The notes beneath the pieces are model-generated. The model was given only the letters and a program-made list of their open reading frames with translations, had not been told where the DNA came from and ran no database searches. This document shows positions 53,260 to 61,500 of a stretch of 64,000 nt of DNA, piece after piece. The DNA comes from Chloroflexota bacterium (GTDB lineage: Bacteria; Chloroflexota; Dehalococcoidia; Lucifugimonadales; Lucifugimonadaceae): contig JABMNO010000049.1 of NCBI GenBank assembly GCA_013204555.1, positions 80,763 to 144,762 on the forward strand, given 5' to 3'. The position numbers and the translations under genes were made by a program. Position 1 is the first letter of the stretch, and each line of letters opens with the position of its first letter.

Positions 53260-54116
53260 TTCAGCGTCCTGATGTAGGCGATCAGATCAGTAATTTCATC
53301 GCCACTCAGCACGTCGCCGGACCCGGGCATGCTGGTGCCTGGAATGCCTTCGCTGATCGACTGGAACAGGGCGACGTCTGACTGAATTGGTACGCGGTCA
53401 ATCAGGTTGCCGGGAGGTGGGTCAATGCTCGTCGCCAGCGGGCCGTCACCAAATCCCGTGCTGCCATGACACACATCGCAGAACCTGAGGTAGGAAACTT
53501 TTCCACTGGCCAACGGGTCTGCCACAGGCGCGGACTCATTTTCTTGAGAACCACCCTCACTGGCAAACAATCCGCTGGAGTTGAATGTCATAACCAGCCC
53601 CGCAAGCGTCGCAGCGCCCCCAAGAGCAAGCGCTGAAATACCTCGTCGAGTGACAAAGTTGCCAAACGCGAACCCGATGATAAGTACGAGTGCGCCCGAT
53701 AGACCCAACTCAGTCCAGACAAGCGTCTGAAGCTGAGCTTTCGGCGCAACTTCAAAGACCGTACGGCCATTGGGGTGGACGCTACAGACGTAGTTGAACG
53801 TACCCACTTCACGAAATGGCGCCGTCACGGTTGACCCGTCGAAGACGAATAGCCCACCTACAAGGTGTGGCGCCACATCCTCGTTTTTCAGGACAAGGCG
53901 GTCTCCCTGGGTCAACTCGATCCTCTCAGGGATACCAGCGTTCGTGTCTCCAGCATCCAGCCGGGCAGCGGTGCCGGGGGGGATGACGACCGTGACGTCA
54001 TGCGATCCTTCAAGTACCCCGGTCCTGAATATCCAAATTAGCGCGATGAGCGCGAGAACCCCGGAGCCAAGGAGGTAGGCCCTCAGAATTCCCGAACTCA
54101 CTCGCGGCCGCTGCAC
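53256..54116 (-). CDS. Cupredoxin-membrane-cytochrome c fusion protein
   Basis: A 286-aa protein with, in order: an anchor helix (VLALIALIWIF, 20-30), a cupredoxin domain (about 40-125) with ligands His84 (VAPHLVGG), Cys111 and His114 (NYVCSVHP), two helices (LGLSGALVLIIGFAFGNFV and ISALALGGAATLAGLVMTF), and a cytochrome c domain with CDVCHGSTGFGDG (213-217) and Met263 (TSMPGSG). The cupredoxin Cys-x2-His spacing fits a blue-copper-like site; no Met was located at the end of the loop. Electrons could pass between copper and heme in one chain. It is first of the coupled pair with the TlpA-like gene. Confidence 0.82.
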   Translation of the reverse strand: MQRPRVSSGILRAYLLGSGVLALIALIWIFRTGVLEGSHDVTVVIPPGTAARLDAGDTNAGIPERIELTQGDRLVLKNEDVAPHLVGGLFVFDGSTVTAPFREVGTFNYVCSVHPNGRTVFEVAPKAQLQTLVWTELGLSGALVLIIGFAFGNFVTRRGISALALGGAATLAGLVMTFNSSGLFASEGGSQENESAPVADPLASGKVSYLRFCDVCHGSTGFGDGPLATSIDPPPGNLIDRVPIQSDVALFQSISEGIPGTSMPGSGDVLSGDEITDLIAYIRTLK

Positions 54117-54133
54117 CTAACGCTCACATCCCA

Positions 54134-55078
54134 CTATGGTTCTCGCACAATGGCTTCGATCACCTGGTTAGAGCTGATCTCAAAGTCGAGCGTTAGTAAG
54201 ACGATGTCACCCGGAATCAGATCGCTCTGGAGATCAAGCAGCATCACGTGGAGGCCGCCTGGCTCCAATTCGACGCTTCCGCTAGCCGGGATTGGAATGT
54301 TCTGGACCTGCTTCATCGACATGAGGCCTTCTGAGTCCATCGACGATTCATGCATCTCTGCCGAAGTTGCGACGACCTCACCGGTACTCTTGCAGTAGAC
54401 GTCCGTTACAGCTACGAGCGCGTCTGCCGCATCGCCGTCGTTCACAAGGCGGAAGTAGATGGCGCCCGTGCTTCCCATGCCATCCATTCCTGCCATTGAT
54501 CCCATATCGCCCATGGCCTCGTCCGACATCATGGTGTCCATTCCGGTCATGGCGGTGGCATCGGTCATATCGCCCATAGCGTCATCTGATTTCATGGGGT
54601 CCATCGGCATAGTCACAGCGTCAGCCATATCGTCCATAGCATCATCTGGTTTGATTGAGTCCATCGGCATAGTCACAGCGTCGGCCATATCGTCCATAGA
54701 ATCTTCAGGCTTCATGGAGCCCATGTCGGGCATCGCTGTGGCGTCAGCCATACCACCCATCGCATCGTCTGACTTCATGGAGTCCATACCGGGCATGGCT
54801 GTGGCGTCGCCCATATCGTCCATGGAGTGATCGGACATCATCGACTCCATGCCACTCGTACCGGCCCCCGCAGGTCTGGCCCACGCGTCCAACACGCGAA
54901 TGCTGGGTATCGCCTCAGACGTTGCAGTCAGCGCAGGCGCCGTGGTGGGCAAGGTGACGGTGATGGGTGTTGGAGCCGCAGTGGCCGGGGCAGCCACGTC
55001 GTCCGTGCCACAGGCCGCTGCGGGCAGTATCAATATGACCATCAGGCCAATTAGCCAGGTCTTAATTGAGATTCGCAT
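54134..55078 (-). CDS. PCuAC copper chaperone with a Met-rich tandem-repeat insertion
   Basis: A 314-aa lipoprotein (lipobox PAAAC, Cys23). The PCuAC (DUF461) domain is recognisable: DAWARPAG near 64-71, GAIYFRLVNDG near 205, then the copper ligands MHESSM (His243), GLMSM and GGLHVML (His277). Residues about 77-203 are an insertion of six near-repeats of 20 residues rich in Met and Asp (for example MKSDDAMGGMADATAMP), about 33 Met in all. PCuAC delivers Cu(I) to CuA sites with Sco1, whose gene lies just upstream. ATG at 55078 follows GAGAG; the ATG at 55111 overlaps the Sco stop. Confidence 0.88.
   Translation of the reverse strand: MRISIKTWLIGLMVILILPAAACGTDDVAAPATAAPTPITVTLPTTAPALTATSEAIPSIRVLDAWARPAGAGTSGMESMMSDHSMDDMGDATAMPGMDSMKSDDAMGGMADATAMPDMGSMKPEDSMDDMADAVTMPMDSIKPDDAMDDMADAVTMPMDPMKSDDAMGDMTDATAMTGMDTMMSDEAMGDMGSMAGMDGMGSTGAIYFRLVNDGDAADALVAVTDVYCKSTGEVVATSAEMHESSMDSEGLMSMKQVQNIPIPASGSVELEPGGLHVMLLDLQSDLIPGDIVLLTLDFEISSNQVIEAIVREP
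54470..54850. repeat. 60-bp coding tandem repeat (Met-rich)
   Basis: About six units of a 60-bp repeat within the PCuAC gene. The units at 54600-54659 and 54660-54719 are nearly identical over most of their length, and flanking units are more diverged, as expected for an array that expands and contracts. Confidence 0.85.
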
Positions 55079-55107
55079 GATTGTTAGCTCTCTTATTGTT
55101 TTGGGTT

Positions 55108-55725
55108 TCATGAGTTTTCAAGAATTTGAATTACGTCTGCCGCTACTTCGTCGGGGTTGAATCCAAAGCGGTATTTCACTCTCAATTTCATGTCTTGATC
55201 AACCAGGTATGTGTAAGCGGTGTGCGCCATCAGGTATCCAGCGGCGCTCTCTCCAACCGATTCACGTTTTGCCACCACACCGAACGACTTCCAGACAGCC
55301 CGAAGCTCAGCGTCGTCGCCGGTGAGTCCAACGAAGCTTTCGTCAAACACGCTCAGCCGCTGCTTCATGACCTCCGGTGTGTCGCGTTCGGGGTCAACCG
55401 TCACCATGATGAAATTGACGTCATCGGCACGGTCGCCCAGAGCCCTCTTAACCCTTACCAATTCGGCAAGCGTCGTAGGGCAGACATCCGGACAGAGGGT
55501 GTAGCCAAAAAAGATCAGATCAACCTGATTTGGGTCTTCGCTCAGGCGATAGCTCTCACCATCCTGATCCGTCAGGACGAAGTCCGCGATCTCCCTAATT
55601 GGCGTCGTTACCGCGCCGGAGAACTCGTGATCTTCCTGGACCGGGGATGATGAACATGCAACCGCCGCCATCACCGCCATGGTGAGCCCGGCTGTCATCA
55701 ATTCCTTTAATAGCTTGTGCGTCAT
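55108..55725 (-). CDS. Sco1/SenC-type copper chaperone
   Basis: A 205-aa lipoprotein (lipobox AAVAC). Sco motifs: GYTLCPDVCPTTL (Cys78, Cys82), VDPERDTPEVM, and His168 in MAHTAYTYLVD. This is a canonical single-domain Sco, unlike the extended one at 39483. It lies directly upstream of the PCuAC gene, the usual pairing for CuA assembly of cytochrome oxidase or nitrous oxide reductase. No CuA subunit gene is in the window. Confidence 0.93.
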   Translation of the reverse strand: MTHKLLKELMTAGLTMAVMAAVACSSSPVQEDHEFSGAVTTPIREIADFVLTDQDGESYRLSEDPNQVDLIFFGYTLCPDVCPTTLAELVRVKRALGDRADDVNFIMVTVDPERDTPEVMKQRLSVFDESFVGLTGDDAELRAVWKSFGVVAKRESVGESAAGYLMAHTAYTYLVDQDMKLRVKYRFGFNPDEVAADVIQILENS

Positions 55726-55842
55726 GAATTACCTGTGAATCGGATAGTGAAACGCGCAGTGATGGTGTCGCCACGGCGCGAGTTGATCAAAGACGAGGTC
55801 GGTTTCAGCGAAACCGACGTTCAGTGCGTCTGTTGAAGGGAA

Positions 55843-56283
55843 CTAAGCGCGCGGCGGGGGGCTGGGCGGGGTCAGCGCGGCTTCCGCAGGTCTGTCACTG
55901 TTACGCGGGGTGCCGTACGAGTGACCATCATCATCGCTCTGGAAAACGAGATCGTCGACGAGAAAGAAAGGATTCACCAATGCCGGAACACCCTGTACTG
56001 CACCTTCGTAGGTCGATAGGAAAATGATGCTGTCAGACGTGATTTGGTCCCTTGATGCAGCTGGTGACCCGGCTGGCTGATCCAGTTCATATGAGTGAGC
56101 GTGATCAGGGTTCACCGCCCCAAGATAGACGTGGCCGTGAGCCGGTTGTCGCTCGGCGAAATCATGATCGATAGCCGGACCAATGAGCGGCAGCGTAAGA
56201 GAAAGCACAGCCAGCAGGCCAAGCAGTTGGACGACGCAGTCTCCCATTCGAGACGTCATAGTGCCACCAACCTGCGGGCGCAT
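55843..56283 (-). CDS. Exported His-rich hypothetical protein
   Basis: A 146-aa protein with a hydrophobic signal/anchor (VVQLLGLLAVLSLTLPLIG) followed by an extracytoplasmic part. The latter carries a His cluster (HDFAERQPAHGHVYLG, NPDHAHSYE), which suggests metal binding. No family recognised. The ATG at 56283 is favoured over 56349; a further ATG at 56259 has GGTGG just upstream. It sits upstream of the Sco/PCuAC pair on the same strand, so a role in copper handling is a reasonable guess. Confidence 0.55.
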   Translation of the reverse strand: MRPQVGGTMTSRMGDCVVQLLGLLAVLSLTLPLIGPAIDHDFAERQPAHGHVYLGAVNPDHAHSYELDQPAGSPAASRDQITSDSIIFLSTYEGAVQGVPALVNPFFLVDDLVFQSDDDGHSYGTPRNSDRPAEAALTPPSPPPRA

Positions 56284-56519
56284 GACGATTTCGCGCCTAC
56301 TGCTCGGTGTGGCGTTGTGATTGCTGAGTGGATGATTTTCGCGTGACAAAACATTGCTCTGTAAAAAACGCTATCACCCGGCGGAGGCCCGTTGAGCGCC
56401 TCATCACCAAACCCTCACGGCGTGGTGCCAAATCTCACGATTCAGGCCGCAACTCGCTTACTGGCAGAGCATTTTCGGGTTATTGAGTGACCCTGAAAAA
56501 CTGGCGTACCGGGGCGGAT

Positions 56520-57149
56520 TCAGGATCGGCGAAGTAGTCCAAATGCGATGTCCGGGCCGTTCTTCTCAACGTACGCAAGGCGGATCCACATAAGCGCCAT
56601 CGGCTCAAGTAATCGCGCCGCGCTGAGTGGGCCACAGTCGACCGCGTCGAAACCGATCTCGCTCGCGAGCCCCATTGTCAGCGACTTGGCGTCAGCGTCA
56701 TCGCCGCACACGAACCCGGCCGCCTTCTGGCCGTCGAAATCAAGCTTCGCTACGTTGCCCATGCCAATGGTGTTGAAGGCCTTCACCACGCGAGCGCCGG
56801 TAGCGTTTGCGATAAGTTCCGCAAGCGATTCGCCAGCCTCCGTGAACGGCATCATGTCATCGCCAATCGGATTGTTCGCGTCCATGAGCACCTTGCCGGA
56901 AAGATCGCCCGCATTGGATGCGATCTCAACGGCGTTACGACCGGGCACGGCAAGCAGCACCGCATCAGCACCGGCGTGGCAGCGGTCAACGAGTGTCGCC
57001 GACGCCGATGTCCCACATGCCTTGACCATCTCGGAGATGCGGTCCGCGCCCGGTTCTCGGGTGCCAATCACAATCTCATGGCCGTTGGCCGCCCACGCCT
57101 TCGCAAGTGTCTGACCAACTATTCCGGTGCCAATGACGCCAATCTTCAT
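56520..57149 (-). CDS. NADPH-dependent F420 reductase-like (NpdG/Fno family) protein
   Basis: A 209-aa single-domain Rossmann protein: KIGVIGTGIVGQTLAKAW at the N terminus, VIGTREP with the basic residue that favours NADP, LLAVPGRNAVEI, DANNPIG near 91 and KAFNTIGMGN near 122. This is the coenzyme F420:NADP oxidoreductase fold; related proteins also reduce other substrates. It lies 6 bp downstream of an aldo-keto reductase gene on the same strand. Confidence 0.8.
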   Translation of the reverse strand: MKIGVIGTGIVGQTLAKAWAANGHEIVIGTREPGADRISEMVKACGTSASATLVDRCHAGADAVLLAVPGRNAVEIASNAGDLSGKVLMDANNPIGDDMMPFTEAGESLAELIANATGARVVKAFNTIGMGNVAKLDFDGQKAAGFVCGDDADAKSLTMGLASEIGFDAVDCGPLSAARLLEPMALMWIRLAYVEKNGPDIAFGLLRRS

Positions 57150-57155
57150 TTTGAA

Positions 57156-58145
57156 CTACCTCATCCTGTTGTCGGAGTTCCACATGTCAGGGTTTGAGCC
57201 GATGATCTCTTTCACCTGCTCGGTCACCGTCGATAGCTCAGCTGATACGTCAGGTGTGAGCTTCAGGTCGATGGCGGGAACATTCCAGCTGAGTTCTTCG
57301 GGACTGCGCGCACCTATTAGTAGCGATAGCACACCGGGTCGGCTGCGTGCCCACGCAAGGGCAACGCTGGCCATCGGCTGCTCCATCTGGTCGGCAACAT
57401 ACCGAATTTTCTCCACCGCCTCAAACAACTCCTCCTCGCAACCATCCTCGCCGTGACTGCTCTGCGGCCTGTCCTTTGAGTAGTGTCGCGAGCGCGCGAG
57501 GCCTTCCGGCACCTCATCGGCGTTCTTGTAGCGGCCCGTCAACACACCCTGCGCCAGCGGGCTGTAGCAAATGATCCCCGTGTTGCTCTCAACGCACAGA
57601 GGCTGAATTTCGTGCTCAATGGCACGCCATGCCAGCGAGTACGGAAGCTGGTCAGACTGGCACTCGCCAGTACCCAGCGCCGCGGACAGGTCTTCGATGC
57701 CGAAGTTGCAGACACCCAGCGCCCGAACCTTGCCTTTCTCGACCAGCCGACTCAGCGCCTCCCACTGGTCGTCCAGCGGAATGTCATGGTTCGGCCAGTG
57801 GATCTGGTAGAGGTCGATATAGTCCGTGCCCAGGTTCTTCAGGCTGCGGTCGCAAGTCTCCTCGACCACTTTCGGGTCCAGGTGAGGCGGGCTGATCTTG
57901 GTGGCGATAATCGCCTCCTGCCGACGACCAACCAGACCCTCGCCGAGCACCTGCTCAGACTTCCCTGCGCCGTATCCCTCTGCCGTATCGAAGAAATTAA
58001 TCCCCGCATCCAACGCAGCATGCACAGCGGCAATCGAGTCGCCGTCATCCTGCTCGCCCCACACATCCCCACCAGCAAAGGGCCAACACCCCAGCGCAAA
58101 AGTAGAGACCTCAATGTCCGTATTGCCAAGCTTCTTGAATTGCAA
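57156..58145 (-). CDS. Aldo/keto reductase
   Basis: A 329-aa aldo/keto reductase. It begins FKKLGNTDIEVSTFALGCWPFAGG; catalytic residues are Asp49-Tyr58-region (FFDTAEGYGAGKSE), Lys in ATKISPP near 84 and His in YQIHWPNHD near 119. The C-terminal LLIGARSPEELSWN binds the NADP phosphate. It likely reduces a sugar or ketone with NADPH. First gene of a two-gene unit with the F420/NADP-type reductase. Confidence 0.92.
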   Translation of the reverse strand: MQFKKLGNTDIEVSTFALGCWPFAGGDVWGEQDDGDSIAAVHAALDAGINFFDTAEGYGAGKSEQVLGEGLVGRRQEAIIATKISPPHLDPKVVEETCDRSLKNLGTDYIDLYQIHWPNHDIPLDDQWEALSRLVEKGKVRALGVCNFGIEDLSAALGTGECQSDQLPYSLAWRAIEHEIQPLCVESNTGIICYSPLAQGVLTGRYKNADEVPEGLARSRHYSKDRPQSSHGEDGCEEELFEAVEKIRYVADQMEQPMASVALAWARSRPGVLSLLIGARSPEELSWNVPAIDLKLTPDVSAELSTVTEQVKEIIGSNPDMWNSDNRMR

Positions 58146-58594
58146 TGTCAGTTCCTGCCGGATGGGTGCGAGTGTTCAGTCGCCGAAGTGTACTTCACTG
58201 CGCCGCGGTTCCGGCGTAGTGCGGGCATCCCTGCCCGCACCTCGCCCCCCGTAGCGGCAATTCACGAATTGCCCCCACACACCCACTTGAAACGCCAGCT
58301 ATCCTGACACCGTGTACGCAATTACGTACCCCCGATTCGTACTAGAGCGGGCACTGTGATCGAGGTTGTCGGTTCGAGTCCCGACTAGTGGGCCTAACGA
58401 GACGATATCAAGAACTTTTGAGGTTACGGTCCCGCTGGTGGTCTGACGCTATCTACTCCTTTTGAGGTGGAGACGGGGCAGGGAGTGCTGTTCACTACTT
58501 GCAAAACGAGCTGATCGTGAGAATCCCTCGTCTGTAGCGGACCTGGGAGCCAGTCACGCGCAGATGGAGTTGGCGCAGGTTCTGCCAGAACCCG
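58146..58594. other. Gene-free spacer with palindromes and a tRNA-like remnant
   Basis: No gene. Two perfect palindromes occur: GTGCGGGCA/TGCCCGCAC at 58219-58240 and GGCAATTC/GAATTGCC at 58256-58273, the second preceded by CCGTAGC as in the GTAGGGGCA family. The tRNA-like repeat (copy B) follows at 58311-58395. This is the boundary between ordinary metabolic genes and the giant RT gene. Confidence 0.6.
58311..58395 (+). repeat. tRNA-like dispersed repeat, copy B (possible tRNA-His 3' relic)
   Basis: CGTGTACGCAATTAC (58311-58325) is identical to copy A. From 58343 the text resembles a tRNA from the end of the D arm: TAGAGCG, an anticodon-like loop CTGTGAT (GTG, histidine), then GGTTCGAGTCCCGAC with the conserved T loop, and AGTGGGCC like a 3' acceptor strand. 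The matching 5' acceptor and D arm are missing and the anticodon and T stems do not pair properly, so this is a relic. Such 3' tRNA ends are common integrase attachment scars; here it lies 200 bp from the RT gene. Confidence 0.45.
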
Positions 58595-61500
58595 CTACGA
58601 GTCCCTAAATGGACGGGATTCTATGATTTTGACCGTTTCATTTAGTAAGAACCCAGCTATCAGCGAACTCAGCCCGATGGCCCACCAAGAATTCATCGCT
58701 CCGATCGCGAAGACGATCAATCCACCAACCCACAATCCCTTTTTGGCGAGTAGGATTTTCCTGCCAGTCGTGGCTCTCAACCATCGCGCCCAGTAGCGAT
58801 GAAATCTTTTCCGAGTGGCAGAACGACGCCGGCCCACCAGAAACTCTGGTCCCGTAGACATCCATTCCCCGATTCCAGTTTTATCAGCGACGTCGATTGT
58901 GCAAGGAATGGGAGCGATGGTTCGACGCTCCCGAAATCTCCGGGTGATCGCGGACTCGTCAAACCGGATATCACGCGATCTGCCCATTCGTGAATATCGG
59001 ACGACTCCCTGACCCGAAAGAAAGTTGAACCTAATCACCGTCGCTCGGTGTCTCGCAAACGTTTGTAGTCGACTTCCCGTTTCGACGAACATATCGATTT
59101 TTGACCTGAGCAGTTCGGGGATTTCTAATGAAGAGGCCTTTTGCATCGCCAGCGATCTCGAAACATCATCGTACTGATAAATGTACCGTTCTATTTCCGG
59201 CGTCTCGGACCCTGGCTTTGCAAACTTGATTTCTACAGTTTTCCCGATGATTATTGTGCCGCCCCAGAGCAAACGACCGGCCAGCGAAAGTTGGTTCCAA
59301 GATCTCAAATGGAACTGGTCTCCGCGATGGCCTGGGTTCCAGCGAATTCCTTCAAACCAAGTCTTTAATTGGTGAAACGCTTCTACCGTAATCGTGGCGC
59401 TTGTTGATCTTCCAGAGACACCCTGTCCTAGCGACGAATATGCGATTTCCAGTGTGTCGTCGCGCTCAAATTGACGCTCAGCCTCCGTGAGGTCGTCAAC
59501 AATTTTCCCGAACTCCTCAGGGGATCGTCGTGCAAAGTGCAACGCACGGCTTTTGACCAGGCGTTCAGCTTCCTGCCAGATAGCGGCGCGGAGAAGTTCT
59601 GCGGGTGGACTTGTACCGGGCTCGAGGCTGATTGTATTAGTGGTGCCAAGAACGTCGCTGTATCTCTCTGCCAATCCGATCAGCACCCGTGTCAGATATA
59701 GAAGATTCTTCCGGTTCTTCTTCCCCGTGAATTGCGTCCCACGGCCGTTCTCAAACTCAGATAGCCGGGATAGCGATTCATCGCCCCCCACAACCGAGGC
59801 GACCGCAAGTGCTCTCTCTAGTTCCGCTAGATAGGCACGGGTCATCTCGCTCGAGAAGTCGCGAGTGTTCTCGGTACTCATGGTTGGCATTCGTCGTCGA
59901 ATAGCGAGCCGAAAATCGAGATACAAAGCTACCTCAACGGCGGACAGTGGACCAACTTCTACCGAAGCGCGTTCAAGGGCCATCTGTGCGTTCGTAGCCG
60001 AAGATATATCCCGTAGTGCTGTCTCCCAAGCGTCGTATCTCCGGGAAGAATCCGCACTACCCATTCGACTCCAAATATACCCAAACAACATGGATACCCG
60101 TGGCTGTTGCTTGTACATGAGCGTGATGGGATCTGTTTCAGTTGAAGCTGCGCCTGAAGCCCGAATTTCATTCAATAAATAGGTTAGAAAAAGTTGATAC
60201 GTCTGGGGTGACGCTTCCCGGGGCAAGGGATCGGACACTTGGCCACCATAGTATGGCTCGACGCACGCGAGGCCGAACCCGATCAAACGAATCTCGTCGT
60301 CTGAACTTGAGTAAACGGTTTGTGGTCCAGCGCTCTGGAACTTACCTTGCGCCCATCCCGTTCTCTGTATCGTTTGTCCGATTGAACCAAGGAGTCTAAA
60401 TAGATTGGCAGTTGACGATGCGCGTAAATCATCTAGTTGGGATTCCACAGAATCGAAACCCTCGTCAACCTCGTAGACGGTGTAGCAGATGTCATCATGA
60501 ATAATCGAGCAGGACGGGAATGATGTCTCATGCCTAATTTGTCCATCAAGATATCCTCGCCAGGCCTCAAGTGTTGGAAATCCTCGTCGCTTTAACTCTG
60601 AGAATGGGATTATCTCAAGCAACGCCCTCTTTTGAGATGGCCTTATTAAATTGACGATTCTTACGACCCCGTCAGGTGTTGAAAGCACTTCGTCGCCGTA
60701 GCGATAGGTTGTTCCACAGACCGTTGCCGTGGGCACGCCATCGTCAAACCGCAACGGATTATCTGAGTCGGTCGAGACCAAAATTCTGAACTGATCTAGC
60801 GCTAGCTCGCTGACCACGTCATCCGATGTTCGCTGGACGATCAGTTGAAGGTGCAACAACGCTTGAGCCCGAACGATGCTCGAAAGGTTCACAGATATCG
60901 ACCACCTCGAAATGCCCGGCATGTTGGCGAGGAAGTCGCGATTTTCGAGGACGACAGCGATCTGCCAAGCCCGCCTCAGGCTTGATTCGAAGATTCTTGG
61001 CAATACAACCAATAGGTTTTCTGGGACAGCCTCGATGGCCGCGGACCCCAAGTGCGGATCCCCTGCGATCAGTGATCGTCGGAGGAGCGTCAAGTACTGT
61101 CTAGGTGTCGCATCAATTAACAATTCGTTGAATTGGACAAAGAGTCGATCATCATGATCTACGTGGCCAATAAGTTCGATTAACGCCCCCTTGTAATCAC
61201 GGTCGTTGCGGATAGTCGATGACAATTCGTTTGGGATACTCTCGAAAGTAGCCATATACCGAGTCATTGATGGAAGAGCGGGATTAGCCGCGCCACGATC
61301 TATCTCAATATCGATAAGGGATCGTATTCCAGGGCTCGATAGAGGTACTTCGTGGACTCTCAGCGCTGAGTAGGCCAGTGTACGAATAGTCGGATCTTGA
61401 TCCGACGCGAGATCAACCAATAATTCTGTCGGAGGACGCACCTCGGCGTCTTCAATAATCAACCGCAAAAATATCGCCCGAGTCAACGGATCGCCTTCGC

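Noticed and set aside
54470..54850. CRISPR or intergenic tandem repeat
   Set aside because: The 60-bp repeats are contiguous, have no spacers and stay in frame within the PCuAC gene.
58311..58395. Functional tRNA-His gene
   Set aside because: Only the 3' half is tRNA-like; acceptor and D arms cannot be formed and the anticodon and T stems mispair.
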